This document shows, one piece after another, positions 25,960 to 34,238 of a stretch of 64,000 nt of DNA. The first letter of the stretch is position 1; each line of letters starts with the position of its first letter. The notes under the pieces are model-generated. The model worked only from the letters and a program-made list of their open reading frames with translations. It was not told the origin of the DNA and did not search any database. The position numbers and the translations under genes were made by a program. Source of the stretch: Ancylobacter novellus (GTDB lineage: Bacteria > Pseudomonadota > Alphaproteobacteria > Rhizobiales > Methylopilaceae); contig QFPN01000001.1 of assembly GCA_003241695.1 (NCBI GenBank), positions 1 through 64,000 on the forward strand, given 5' to 3'.

Positions 25960-26921
25960 CGACCCGGTTCGGCGAGGCCGCGACCCCGTTCGACGAACGC
26001 GTCGAGGCCGCGGTGGCCGCGACGCCGGAGCTTGCAGGCGAGGTCGAGGCTTACGACCTCGCGGCCGTCCCCGTCGCCTCGCCGATCCATCGGGCGACGG
26101 TTTCGGACTGCGCTCGCCTCGAGCGGCGCGCAGGGCCGCCCGTGTTTCTTAAGATCCGGCACGCGGACTGCGCCGCGGACGTCTCTCCGGTCGCGGCCGA
26201 CGCGGCCCGGAAGGCGGCGGACGCCGGCGTCGCGCCGCACGTTTTCGCGGCGGCCGGCGGCGCGCTCGCCCTCGATTTCCTGCCGGAGCCCTGGCGCTAC
26301 GCGCGGGTCGGCGACCTGCAGGACGAGCACATTCTGGCGGAGACGCTCGCGGCCAAGAAGGCGCTGCACGCGCTGTCCCCGATCGGCTGGCGGTTCGACC
26401 CGTTCGAGCGCGTGCGCTCCCTCGCGGCCGAGGCCGCGCGGCTCGGCGCGCCGCTGCCGGACGGCGCGGCGGAGATGGTCGCGGCCTGCGGCCTCGCGGG
26501 GGCCGCCATCGCGGCGGCCGGCGTCGATCTCGCCTTCTGCCACAATGACGGCATCGCCTCGAACGTCATGCTCCGCGACGACGCGGCTGGCGAGCGCGTG
26601 CGGCTCGTCGACTTCGACCTCGCGGGCGACGCGGACCCATGGTTCGACGTCGGCGCGCTCCTCAACGAGGCCTGCCGCTTCGAAGCCGACCGCCGCGGCG
26701 CGATCGAGGTCTACGCCGGCCGGTGCGAGGAGCGGATCTACAACCGCTGCCGGCTCTACGGCGCGGTCGACGACGTCATGTGGGGCCTCTGGGGCGTCGC
26801 GCGGGCCGTGGGCTCGAAGCGGCCGGGGATCGAATTCTACAAGTACGGGACATGGCGGCTGTCGCATGCGCGCACGACCTTCGCCGAACGCGGCTTCGAG
26901 GAATGGCTGCGCCGGCTTTGA
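25956..26921 (+). CDS. Choline/ethanolamine kinase-like phosphotransferase (copy 1)
   Basis: A 321-residue protein kinase-fold small-molecule phosphotransferase. The catalytic loop reads AFCHNDGIASNVML (about residue 198), with the Asp base and metal-binding Asn. The metal Asp follows in VRLVDFDLAGDADPWFDVG. The N-lobe Lys is probably in VFLKIRHADC. It starts inside the hydrolase stop (4-bp overlap) and is followed 25 nt later by a second, diverged relative. Both share the C-terminal pattern YKYGxW...RAR/HAR...F...WLRRL. Likely acts on an amino alcohol such as choline, ethanolamine or a related compound; an antibiotic kinase is less likely given the context. Confidence 0.8.
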   Translation: MTTRFGEAATPFDERVEAAVAATPELAGEVEAYDLAAVPVASPIHRATVSDCARLERRAGPPVFLKIRHADCAADVSPVAADAARKAADAGVAPHVFAAAGGALALDFLPEPWRYARVGDLQDEHILAETLAAKKALHALSPIGWRFDPFERVRSLAAEAARLGAPLPDGAAEMVAACGLAGAAIAAAGVDLAFCHNDGIASNVMLRDDAAGERVRLVDFDLAGDADPWFDVGALLNEACRFEADRRGAIEVYAGRCEERIYNRCRLYGAVDDVMWGLWGVARAVGSKRPGIEFYKYGTWRLSHARTTFAERGFEEWLRRL

Positions 26922-26946
26922 CGCGCGCGGCGGACGGGAGGGCGCG

Positions 26947-27900
26947 ATGAGCGCGGCGGCGAACTGGAAAAGCCCGGGCGAGGCCGGGACGGACGCGGAG
27001 CGCGCGCTCGAAGCGATCCTCGCGGGCGTCGAACGCTGGAACGGCGCCGCCCTGCGCTACCGGCCCGTCTCGGGCGGGATCAGCAACACCAACTGGCGCA
27101 TCGGCGTCGAAGGCGCGGACCGCGACTACTTTCTCAAGGTGCCGGGCCGGGGCACGGAGATGTTCATTGAGCGCGTCGCCGCCAACGACGCCAGCCGCCG
27201 CGCCCACGCCAGCGGCTTCGGGGTCGAGGTGATCGACTTCCTGCCGGGGCCGGGCGTCGAGATCTTCGCCTTCGTGGACGGCTTCCGCGCGTCGACAAAT
27301 CTCGACTTCCTGCGTCCGGCGGTGCGGCGAAACGCGGCGGCGGCGCTGCGGGCGTTCAACGATTCCCCCGCGCTCGGCCTGACCAAGACCGTATTCGACA
27401 TGATCGAGGAGCATGTCGAACAGGTCCGACTGGTCGGCGGCCGCACGCCCGCCGACCAGAGCTTCCTCATGCGCCGGTTCTCCGAGGCGAAGGACGCGCT
27501 GACGGCGTCGGGCCTCGACGTCGTTCCCTGCATGAACGACACGCTCGCCGGCAACTTCATGATCGACGAAGACGACCGCGTGCTGCTCGTCGACTTCGAA
27601 TACGCCTCGAACAACGAGCGCGCCTATGAGATCGCGCTCTGGTTCGACGAGATGGCGTTTCCGGAGGCGATCGAACGGGAACTGATCGAAGCCTATTTCG
27701 GCGCATGGACGCCCGCGCTCGAGGCGCGGATCAATGTCCTCAAGGCGCTCGGCGACCTGAAATGGTCCACCTGGGCGATGATCCAGGAGGCGGTCTCCAC
27801 CCTCGACTTCGATTACTACAAATATGGAATGTGGAAGCACATGCGCGCCCGCACGCTGTTCCATCATCCGGACTGGAGCGCGTGGTTGCGGCGTCTCTGA
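26947..27900 (+). CDS. Choline/ethanolamine kinase-like phosphotransferase (copy 2)
   Basis: A 317-residue paralogue of the preceding gene. The glycine-rich loop is RPVSGGISNTNWRIG (about 42), the N-lobe Lys is in RDYFLKVPGRGTEMF, the catalytic loop is VPCMNDTLAGNFMID and the metal site is VLLVDFEYASNNERAYEIA. The usual His before Asn-Asp in the catalytic loop is Met here, but the Asp base and later Asn remain. SGGISN and FEYASNN are typical of choline kinase-like proteins (LicA group). It begins 25 nt after copy 1 in the same operon; the longer open frame upstream lies inside copy 1. Two kinase paralogues with one hydrolase hint at two related substrates, or a heteromeric enzyme. Confidence 0.82.
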   Translation: MSAAANWKSPGEAGTDAERALEAILAGVERWNGAALRYRPVSGGISNTNWRIGVEGADRDYFLKVPGRGTEMFIERVAANDASRRAHASGFGVEVIDFLPGPGVEIFAFVDGFRASTNLDFLRPAVRRNAAAALRAFNDSPALGLTKTVFDMIEEHVEQVRLVGGRTPADQSFLMRRFSEAKDALTASGLDVVPCMNDTLAGNFMIDEDDRVLLVDFEYASNNERAYEIALWFDEMAFPEAIERELIEAYFGAWTPALEARINVLKALGDLKWSTWAMIQEAVSTLDFDYYKYGMWKHMRARTLFHHPDWSAWLRRL

Positions 27901-27905
27901 CCGGA

Positions 27906-27921
27906 CGCCTCGCCCGAGGCG
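27906..27921. terminator. Perfect 7-bp hairpin between convergent genes
   Basis: CGCCTCG, CC, CGAGGCG: a perfect GC stem 6 nt after the stop of the kinase-like gene and 23 bp from the stop of the convergent ketosynthase gene. No U-run, so termination is only suggested. Confidence 0.4.
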
Positions 27922-27943
27922 CCGGGCTTGCGTTCCCAAGCCT

Positions 27944-29140
27944 TCAGCCGAGCGCGCGGAACGCAAGCGTGGCGTTGAGGCCGCCGAAGGCGAAGGAGTT
28001 CGACAGCGCCGCCTGGATCGCCATCGGCCGGGGAACGTTCGGCACGCAGTCGATGTCGCATCGCGGGTCCGGCGCGTCGAAATTGGCGGTGGGCGGCGCG
28101 ACGCCTCGGCGCATCGCGAGCACCGTCGCCACCGCCTCGACGCCGCCGGCCGCTCCGAGCGTGTGGCCCGCGACGCCCTTGATGGAGGAGACCGGCGGAC
28201 AGGACGACGCGCCGAACACCGCTTTCAGCGCCTCCGTCTCGGCCGCGTCATTGGCCGCGGTGCCGGTGCCGTGGGCGTTGACATAGGCGACGTCGCGCGC
28301 CGCGAGCCCGCCGTCGGCGAGCGCGAGCCGCATCGCGCCGGCCATGCCCTCGACATCGGGCGCGACGATGTTGCCGGCGTCGGCGTTCGCCCCGAAGCCG
28401 GCGAGTTCGATCGCGGCCGCGACGCCACGGCGGGCCGCGTGCTCTTCGGTTTCGAGCAGCAGCGCGCCCGCGCCCTCGCCGAGCACGAGCCCGTCGCGCC
28501 CGAGCGCGAAGGGTCGGCAAGGGCCCGGCGACATGATCTTCATCGCTTCCCACGCCTTGAGGCAGCCATAGGTCAGCGGGGCCTCGGTTCCGCCTGCGAT
28601 CGCGACGTCGGCGGCTCCGGCGCGCAGCAGGAGCAGCGCCATGCCGATGGCGTGCGCGGCGGAGGCGCAGGCGCTCGAGGTCACGAAACACGGCCCCCGC
28701 GCGCCGGTCGCCATCGAAACCCAGCTCGCGGAGGAACTCACCATGGCCTTCGAAACCGTCGCCGGATGCGGCCGGGCGTTCCGGTCGAGGTTGAGCTTCA
28801 GATACTGCTCCTCGATGCTCGCCATGCCGCCGCCGCCGGTGCCGATGACGACGGCGACCCGCTCGGGACGCTCGAAAGGCGTCGAAAGGGCGGCGTCCGC
28901 GAGAGCCTCGCGGGCGGCGGCGATCGCAAGCAGCGCGCTGCGGTCGAGGGCGGCGATTTTTACCCCGAGACCGTCGAAGATGTCCGCCTCGCGGATCTCA
29001 GCCGCGACGATGCGGCCGCCGGGGACGGCCGAAGCCTCCGCGTAGCACGGAGACGCCGCGAGCAGACTGTCCCAGAACCGTCCGGCGTCGCGGCCGGCAG
29101 CGCTCAGAACGCCGACGCCCGAAACCAGGACGCGCTTCAC
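27944..29140 (-). CDS. Beta-ketoacyl-ACP synthase, FabF/NodE-like
   Basis: A 398-residue thiolase-fold condensing enzyme. The catalytic triad is intact: Cys158 in VTSSACASAAHAIG, His290 in VNAHGTGTAAND and His326 in KGVAGHTLGAAGG, with Lys321 preceding. The C-terminal SNSFAFGGLNATLAF is the family's ending. It would extend an acyl-ACP by two carbons from malonyl-ACP. It overlaps by 4 bp with a dedicated acyl carrier protein gene of NodF type, so the two are translationally coupled and probably act together on a special fatty acyl chain rather than in bulk synthesis. No nodABC, acyltransferase or thioesterase is adjacent. Confidence 0.92.
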   Translation of the reverse strand: MKRVLVSGVGVLSAAGRDAGRFWDSLLAASPCYAEASAVPGGRIVAAEIREADIFDGLGVKIAALDRSALLAIAAAREALADAALSTPFERPERVAVVIGTGGGGMASIEEQYLKLNLDRNARPHPATVSKAMVSSSASWVSMATGARGPCFVTSSACASAAHAIGMALLLLRAGAADVAIAGGTEAPLTYGCLKAWEAMKIMSPGPCRPFALGRDGLVLGEGAGALLLETEEHAARRGVAAAIELAGFGANADAGNIVAPDVEGMAGAMRLALADGGLAARDVAYVNAHGTGTAANDAAETEALKAVFGASSCPPVSSIKGVAGHTLGAAGGVEAVATVLAMRRGVAPPTANFDAPDPRCDIDCVPNVPRPMAIQAALSNSFAFGGLNATLAFRALG

Positions 29141-29427
29141 GTCGCCTTCTTCGCAGCGGCGAGTTTGGCGACCTCACGCGCCAGATCGCCGATGGTCGCC
29201 AAATGCGTATAGGTCGAGTTTATGTTGTAATCGACCTCGACCCCGAACTTTTCCTCGACGGCGAAGATGATCTCGACGAGGTCGAACGAGTCTATCCCGA
29301 TCGCGTCGAGCCGGGCGCCGGAGTCCAGCGTCACGGCGTCCGATTTCACGTAAGGGCGAATGACCTCGATCACGCCGGCGACGACCGCCCCTTGCGCGTC
29401 GCGCGACTGCTCTTCGACAGGCGCCAT
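29137..29427 (-). CDS. Acyl carrier protein, NodF-like
   Basis: A 96-residue carrier protein; Ser47 in DAIGIDSFDLVEIIFAVEE is the phosphopantetheine site. Asp precedes it, and Phe replaces the usual Leu of DSL, as in NodF-type proteins. The tail EKFGVEVDYNINSTYTHLATIGDL resembles NodF rather than AcpP. ATG 29427 has GGGGG 5 nt upstream; an alternative TTG 29439 would add four residues. It overlaps the ketosynthase gene by 4 bp. Its promoter region is the AT-rich island described next, unusual for this window. Probable role: carrying a specialised acyl chain elongated by the neighbouring synthase; the final acceptor is not encoded nearby. Confidence 0.87.
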   Translation of the reverse strand: MAPVEEQSRDAQGAVVAGVIEVIRPYVKSDAVTLDSGARLDAIGIDSFDLVEIIFAVEEKFGVEVDYNINSTYTHLATIGDLAREVAKLAAAKKAT

Positions 29428-29616
29428 CGCATCCCCCAACGCGCGACCTTCCCACCATTTGCACGATCATCGGGCGACGCCGCGCAAATGAGCGACAAAT
29501 GTCGCAACCGCCCGTTGGTAATGCAAGCGCCCGGGCGCCCACAACCGTCGTAGCTCTGCGCGTGGATAGCCGCCTCTTCGCCTGAAAGCTGATGACATCA
29601 ACCCGACAACCGAGCG

Positions 29617-29830
29617 ACAATCTCAAGTAAATAAAAACTCGGGATCACAAACGCTAATTCAATAATATGATATAAGTAATAATACTTACTTCAAGTAAAT
29701 AAGTATTATTTATTTATGGCAATCACAAAAAATAGACAACTGCGCGACAGCGCAATTATGCGATTATTATTATATATTAACTTACAAATAGACAGCATAT
29801 CAAAGTAGTTTTGTGCGCTCTTTTTCAGTC
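29617..29830. other. AT-rich intergenic island with repeated TCAAGTAAATAA
   Basis: About 210 bp of very AT-rich DNA in a GC-rich chromosome, between the end of lysR (29848) and the start of the carrier protein gene (29427), both on the minus strand. TCAAGTAAATAA occurs exactly twice (29623-29634 and 29691-29702). The second copy lies in a palindromic cluster: AATAATACTTA (29678-29688) pairs perfectly with TAAGTATTATT (29700-29710), and TTACTT-C-AAGTAA is nested inside. All frames are rich in stops, so it is not coding. It could hold the carrier gene's promoter and a regulator site, or be a remnant of transferred DNA. The rest of 29428-29616 shows nothing recognisable. Confidence 0.7.
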
Positions 29831-29847
29831 ATCTAAGCCAGACCAGG

Positions 29848-30759
29848 TCACTCATTAGTGATCATGTTCTTGCTCGCAAGCGATCCGGATTTTCCCTCCG
29901 AGACGCCGAGCGCGACGTGGCGAGCGAAATGTTCCGCCGCCTCGGACAGGCCCTGCATCCGCCGCCACAGCATGATGTCGACCTCGGGCAGCGTTGGAAG
30001 ACCGGCCTCCGGCGGAATACGCACGAGGCCGCTGGCGTGGGCCGGCGCCGACAGAACGGTGACGGCCGCGTCCGCGAGCGCCATGGCTTGCAGACCCGCG
30101 ATGCTCTCGGAGACGCATGCGATGCGCCAGCCCACTCCCGCCTCGTTCAGCGCGGCGAGCGCGACATCGCGATAGAGATTGCCCTCGGGCAGCATGGCGA
30201 GCGGGACGGGAGAGCGGCGATGGGCGTCGCCGTTCGCGGCGCCGAGCCAGACCAGCGGCTCGGAGCGGAGAAGCGTCGTCTCCGCCGTCTTCGGTCCGAC
30301 GCCCGGCATCCGCGTCGCGACCGCGACGTCGACAAGGCCCGCGTCCATGTCGGCCGCGATCTGGCGCGACAGCGAGCATCGCACCGACACTTCAACGCGC
30401 GGATAGGCACGGCGGAAGCTCGCGAGCGTCTCGGGCAAAAGATAGGCGGCGTAGAGATCCGGGCAGCCAAGCGTGACGCGGCCGTCGATCTCGTCCGACG
30501 ACAGCTTGAGCTGCGCCTCGTCGTGCATCTTCAGCACGGCGCGCGCATAGGGCAGCAGCGTCTCGCCCTGAGGGGTTAGCCTGAGGCGCCGAAGATCGCT
30601 CTCGAACAGCGGCTGGCCGGCCGCGTCTTCGAGCCGCCTGATCTGCAGGCTGATCGCCGGCTGCGTCCGGAACAGCAGACGCGCGACGCGCGTCACGCTG
30701 CGCTCTTCGACAAGCAGCACGAAAGTTCGGAGCAGAGAGATTTCGAGAGATCTCGCCAT
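29848..30759 (-). CDS. LysR-family transcriptional regulator
   Basis: A 303-residue LTTR. The N-terminal winged helix is visible as LRTFVLLVEERSVTRVARLLFRTQPAISLQIRRLEDAAGQPLFE (landmarks SVTRVARLL and QPAISLQIRRLE). The co-inducer domain begins at about residue 90 (GRVTLGCPDLYAAYLLPETL), and the C-terminal lobe includes GLQAMALADAAVTVLS. It is divergent from an ABC importer operon. A 20-bp palindrome 27 bp upstream of its start recurs before the monooxygenase gene at 36.4 kb, so this protein is the natural candidate to control both, and itself. No Shine-Dalgarno sequence is evident. The ligand is probably the imported compound or a product of its oxidation. Confidence 0.92.
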   Translation of the reverse strand: MARSLEISLLRTFVLLVEERSVTRVARLLFRTQPAISLQIRRLEDAAGQPLFESDLRRLRLTPQGETLLPYARAVLKMHDEAQLKLSSDEIDGRVTLGCPDLYAAYLLPETLASFRRAYPRVEVSVRCSLSRQIAADMDAGLVDVAVATRMPGVGPKTAETTLLRSEPLVWLGAANGDAHRRSPVPLAMLPEGNLYRDVALAALNEAGVGWRIACVSESIAGLQAMALADAAVTVLSAPAHASGLVRIPPEAGLPTLPEVDIMLWRRMQGLSEAAEHFARHVALGVSEGKSGSLASKNMITNE

Positions 30760-30785
30760 ACACGATAAATATTATTTGGCCTTTT

Positions 30786-30805
30786 GCAAAGCAATATAAA
30801 TTTGC
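30786..30805 (+). promoter_or_regulatory. Palindromic LysR-type box 1, upstream of the importer operon
   Basis: GCAAAGCAATATAAATTTGC: inverted GCAAA/TTTGC arms with a 10-bp AT-rich centre, the size of an LTTR recognition site. It lies 27 bp before lysR and about 145 bp before the importer's first gene. The copy at 36303-36322 differs at one base. The preceding ten bases (30776-30785) are also similar to those before the second copy. Confidence 0.75.
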
Positions 30806-30951
30806 ATCGAACCAATGGCGCTCAATAGAATGTAGAACATCGAGATCAATAGGACATTTATTGGGCTGATGCATAGAATCAAAGCAGTATTTGCCCGCAG
30901 ACTAGGCAATTACGCCGCGGTCGCCGCGTGGCGCCCAGGAAGCCTCGCTGC

Positions 30952-31731
30952 GTGACCGCCGCCGGCGCTCCCCCTCTGTTCGAAGTCCGTGACGTCGCCA
31001 AACGGTTCGGCGGCCTCAAGGCGCTCGACGGTTGCTCGCTCGCCCTTGAAGCCGGCCACGTCACCGGCCTCATCGGTCCGAACGGAGCCGGCAAATCGAC
31101 CATACTCAACGTCATGACCGGCCTCGTGCGCGCCGACCAGGGCGCGGTGCTGCTGAACGGCCATGACGTCAGCGCGACATCCGCACATCGCTTCCCCGCG
31201 CTCGGCGTCGCCCGCACCTTCCAGATCGTGCGCGAGCTCGGCAGCCTGACCGTGTTCGAGAACCTGCTGCTCGCCCCGCGGCTCCAGTCCGGCGAGGGCG
31301 TGGTCGCGAGCCTGTTCGCACGGCGCAAATGGTGGGCGGAAGAGCAGGCGAATGCTCAAAAAGCCAAGGCGCTGCTGGACCGCGTCGGCCTGTTCCGGCT
31401 TGCGGACCACCCCTCGGGCGGCCTCTCCGGCGGCCAGAAGAAGCTGCTCGACCTCGCCCGCGCGCTGCTGCTGGAGCCGAAGCTGATCCTGCTCGACGAG
31501 CCGGGCGCAGGCGTCGCGCCGCCGCTCAAGCTCGAGATCATCCGGCTGATCCGCGAGCTGAAGGCCGAGGGCGTCTCGTTCGGCCTCGTCGAGCACGACA
31601 TGCATCTCGTCGGCGAGCTGTGCGACCGCGTCCATGTGATGGCCGAGGGCAAGCGCCTCGTCTCGGGCGCCTTCGAGGAGGTCGCCAAGGACCGCCGCGT
31701 CGTCGACGCCTATCTCGGAGCGGTGGCGTGA
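30952..31731 (+). CDS. Branched-chain amino acid-type ABC transporter ATP-binding protein (LivG-like)
   Basis: A 259-residue ATPase. Walker A is GLIGPNGAGKSTILN, the signature is LSGGQKKLLDLARALLLEPK, Walker B is LILLDEPGAGVAPP, and the switch His is in GLVEHDMHLVGELCDRV. The insert VARTFQIVRELGSLTVFENL after the Q-loop is typical of LivG. I choose GTG 30952 because AGGAAG lies 9 nt upstream; an earlier GTG (30928) would add eight residues without support. First gene of an importer operon (G, F, H, M, AhpD-like, J) that would supply the flavin monooxygenase downstream. Substrate may be an amide, aromatic or other small acid rather than leucine. Confidence 0.9.
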   Translation: MTAAGAPPLFEVRDVAKRFGGLKALDGCSLALEAGHVTGLIGPNGAGKSTILNVMTGLVRADQGAVLLNGHDVSATSAHRFPALGVARTFQIVRELGSLTVFENLLLAPRLQSGEGVVASLFARRKWWAEEQANAQKAKALLDRVGLFRLADHPSGGLSGGQKKLLDLARALLLEPKLILLDEPGAGVAPPLKLEIIRLIRELKAEGVSFGLVEHDMHLVGELCDRVHVMAEGKRLVSGAFEEVAKDRRVVDAYLGAVA

Positions 31732-32456
31732 GCGCGGTCCCGGCCCTTTCCGTCAGCGATCTCCGCGCCGGCTACGGCCGCGGCGACGACATCGTGCGCG
31801 GCATCACGCTCGACCAGGCGCCTGAGACGATCCTAGCGGTCATCGGCCCGAACGGCTCCGGGAAATCGAGCTTCGTGAAGACGCTGGCGGGCCTGCTCGA
31901 CATAAGGCAGGGCCGGGTGCTGGTGACGGGCATGGACGTCACCGCCGAGACGCCCGCAAAGCGCGTCGCGGCCGGCATGGCGTATGTGCCGCAAGAGGCC
32001 AACGTCTTCCCGAGCCTCACCATCGGCGAGAACCTCAAGCTCGCGACCGAATTCCTGCGCGGCCGCGCAGGCGTCGGGCCGGAGCAGCACGAAAAGGTGC
32101 TGGCGCTGTTCCCGGAGCTCGGCGCCCGGTTGAAAACGCGGGCCGGCGATCTTTCGGGCGGTCAGCGCCAGATGCTGGCGTTCGCCAGCGCGCTGCTCGC
32201 CAACCCGGAAGTGCTGCTTCTCGACGAGCCCTCTGCGGGCCTCAGCCCGAAGATCGTGGCGCAGACCATGGAGGCGATCGTCCGCGTCCGCGCGGCCGGC
32301 GTCACGGTGCTGCTCGTCGAGCAGAACGTCGCCGCGGCGCTTGAGATCGCCGACGAGGCCGTGGTTCTGGTCGCGGGCCAGGTGAGCCTGCGCGACACCG
32401 CGGCCGCCGTGCGTTCCGCCGACCTCGGCGATCTCTTCTTCGCGAAGGTGGCCTGA
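31728..32456 (+). CDS. Branched-chain amino acid-type ABC transporter ATP-binding protein (LivF-like)
   Basis: A 242-residue ATPase, second of the pair. It starts with GTG 31728, overlapping the previous stop by 4 bp. Walker A is VIGPNGSGKSSFVK, the signature is LSGGQRQMLAFASALLANPE, Walker B is VLLLDEPSAGLSP, and VLLVEQNVAAALEIAD is the LivF-type switch region. AYVPQEANVFPSLTIGENL is the LivF Q-loop context. LivF and LivG form a heterodimer on the LivHM permease. The stop is followed 1 nt later by the LivH-like start. Confidence 0.92.
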   Translation: MSAVPALSVSDLRAGYGRGDDIVRGITLDQAPETILAVIGPNGSGKSSFVKTLAGLLDIRQGRVLVTGMDVTAETPAKRVAAGMAYVPQEANVFPSLTIGENLKLATEFLRGRAGVGPEQHEKVLALFPELGARLKTRAGDLSGGQRQMLAFASALLANPEVLLLDEPSAGLSPKIVAQTMEAIVRVRAAGVTVLLVEQNVAAALEIADEAVVLVAGQVSLRDTAAAVRSADLGDLFFAKVA

Positions 32457-32457
32457 C

Positions 32458-33321
32458 ATGGCCGCTCAGCTCTTCTTCAACGGCCTCGTCACCGGCCTGC
32501 TGCTGGCGCTGCCTGCCCTTGCGCTGACGCTCGTCTTCGGCGTGCTGAAATTCGCGAACTTCGCCGTCGGCGCGATGCTCACCCTCGGCGCCTACGCGGC
32601 CTGGGTCGCGAACGTCCAGCTCGGCATGCCGCTGACCGCGGCGGCGGCGATCGCTGCAGTCGTCGTGGCGGGCGCGGGGCTGCTCGCCGACCAGCTCGCC
32701 TTCGAAAAGCTGCGCCTGCGCGGCTCTATCACCCTGCTCGTCGCCTCGATGGGCGTGTCACTGGTGATCGAGAACGTCTGCCGCTTCTTCTTCGGCAACG
32801 CCAGCCGCGGCTTCGACGTCGCGCTCTCGCGGCCGATCCGTTGGCAGGGCGTGCGCATCAACCAGGAGCAGATCACCATCGCGATAACGGTGCTGGTCTG
32901 CCTCGTCCTCGTCGACGCGCTCCTGCGCTTCACGCCGCTCGGGCGGGCGATGCGCGCGGTCGCCGACAACGCTTCGCTCGCGGCGGTGCGCGGCGTCGAA
33001 CGGCGGACGATCGCCCGGCTCACCTGGGCGCTGGTCGGCGCGCTGCTCGGCCTTGCAGGCGTGCTCACGGGCCTCGACCGCTCGATCGATCCGCTGATCG
33101 GCTGGAACTACCAGATCGCGATCTTCGCCGCGGCGATCCTCGGCGGCCTCGGCTCGCCCATCGGCGCGGTGCTGGGCGCGCTCGCGATCGGCGTCGCGGA
33201 GGAAATGTCCGCGCTCGTCATCCCAACCAACTACCGGCAGGTCGTGAGCTTCGCGGTGATCCTCGCGCTCCTGCTGTTCCGGGCCAACGGCCTCCTCGGA
33301 GCGAAGGCGGCGCGCAAATGA
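32458..33321 (+). CDS. Branched-chain amino acid-type ABC transporter permease (LivH-like)
   Basis: A 287-residue inner-membrane permease with about eight hydrophobic helices. LVTGLLLALPALALTLVFGVLKFANFAVGA at the N terminus (landmarks GLLLALPALALTLVFG and FANFAVGAM) and the EAA-like loop TPLGRAMRAVADNASLAAVRGV are family hallmarks. AIFAAAILGGLGSPIGAVLGA near the C terminus is the conserved membrane stretch of LivH. It pairs with the LivM-like permease, whose start overlaps its stop by 4 bp. Confidence 0.92.
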   Translation: MAAQLFFNGLVTGLLLALPALALTLVFGVLKFANFAVGAMLTLGAYAAWVANVQLGMPLTAAAAIAAVVVAGAGLLADQLAFEKLRLRGSITLLVASMGVSLVIENVCRFFFGNASRGFDVALSRPIRWQGVRINQEQITIAITVLVCLVLVDALLRFTPLGRAMRAVADNASLAAVRGVERRTIARLTWALVGALLGLAGVLTGLDRSIDPLIGWNYQIAIFAAAILGGLGSPIGAVLGALAIGVAEEMSALVIPTNYRQVVSFAVILALLLFRANGLLGAKAARK

Positions 33322-34238
33322 TCGCTTATCTCGTCACCATCGCGATCCTCGTCTGCGTCGCCGCGCTGGTCGGCCTCGCGCTGAACCTCCAGTGGGGCCA
33401 GGCCGGGCTCGTGAACTTCGGCGTCGTAGGCTTCGTGGCGATCGGCGCCTACGCCACCGCCCTGCTCGCCCCGCATATCGGCTGGCTCCCCGCCATGCTG
33501 ATCGCAGGCGCGGTCTCAGGGATCTTGAGCGCGGGCCTCGCGCTGCTCTCAATACGACTCGAGGAGAACTACCTCGCCATCGTCACCATCGGCTTCGGCG
33601 AGGTGGTGCGGCTCGCGATCCTCAACGAGGGCTGGCTCACCAACGGCGCGCTCGGCATTCCAGACATCCCGCGCCCCTTCGCCGGTCTCGGCGAGGCGAT
33701 CGGCGGCGACGCGGTCTTCATCGTCTTCGCCGTGGGACTCGTGGCCGTCGTGTTCGTGTTGCTCGAAGCCATGGCGCGCTCGCCCTTCGGGCGCGTGCTG
33801 CGGGCGATCCGCGACGACGCCACCGTCACCTCGGCGCTCGGCAAGAACGTCTTCGAGTTGCGGGTGCGGGCCTTCGCCATCGGCGGCGCGGTGATGGGGA
33901 TCGCGGGCGCGCTCCACGCCTTCTACCTGACCTATATCGACCCGAGCCAGTTCACCCCAATCGTGACGGCCTACGCCTTCATGGCGGTGATCGCGGGCGG
34001 CCGCGGCTCGAACGTCGGCCTGCTGATCGGCGCCTGCTCCATCATGGCGCTGCTCGAAGGCACGCGGTTCCTCAAGGACTTCATCACCGTCATCGACGGC
34101 GTGCAGCTTTCGGCGCTGCGCCTTGGGCTCATCGGCGTCGGCATCGTGCTGCTGCTGATCCTGCGTCCGCAGGGGCTCGCGCCCGAGCCGAAGCGCCGCG
34201 CGGCCGACGTGCTGCCGGGCGAAAAGGGAGCCGCCTGA
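33318..34238 (+). CDS. Branched-chain amino acid-type ABC transporter permease (LivM-like)
   Basis: A 306-residue permease. ALNLQWGQAGLVNFGVVGFVAIGAYATALL near the N terminus and SPFGRVLRAIRDDATVTSALGKNVFELRVRAFAIGGAVMG in the middle (landmarks GQAGLVNFG and VLRAIRDDATV) are characteristic of LivM. VIAGGRGSNVGLLIGAC follows in the last third. ATG 33318 overlaps the LivH-like stop; the stop overlaps the start of the AhpD-like gene, which ties that enzyme to the importer operon. Confidence 0.92.
   Translation: MIAYLVTIAILVCVAALVGLALNLQWGQAGLVNFGVVGFVAIGAYATALLAPHIGWLPAMLIAGAVSGILSAGLALLSIRLEENYLAIVTIGFGEVVRLAILNEGWLTNGALGIPDIPRPFAGLGEAIGGDAVFIVFAVGLVAVVFVLLEAMARSPFGRVLRAIRDDATVTSALGKNVFELRVRAFAIGGAVMGIAGALHAFYLTYIDPSQFTPIVTAYAFMAVIAGGRGSNVGLLIGACSIMALLEGTRFLKDFITVIDGVQLSALRLGLIGVGIVLLLILRPQGLAPEPKRRAADVLPGEKGAA

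Noticed and set aside
29440..29830. Possible nod box or gene remnant in the AT-rich region
   Set aside because: I found no sequence resembling the nod-box consensus, and every frame has frequent stops. Only the repeats described are supported.
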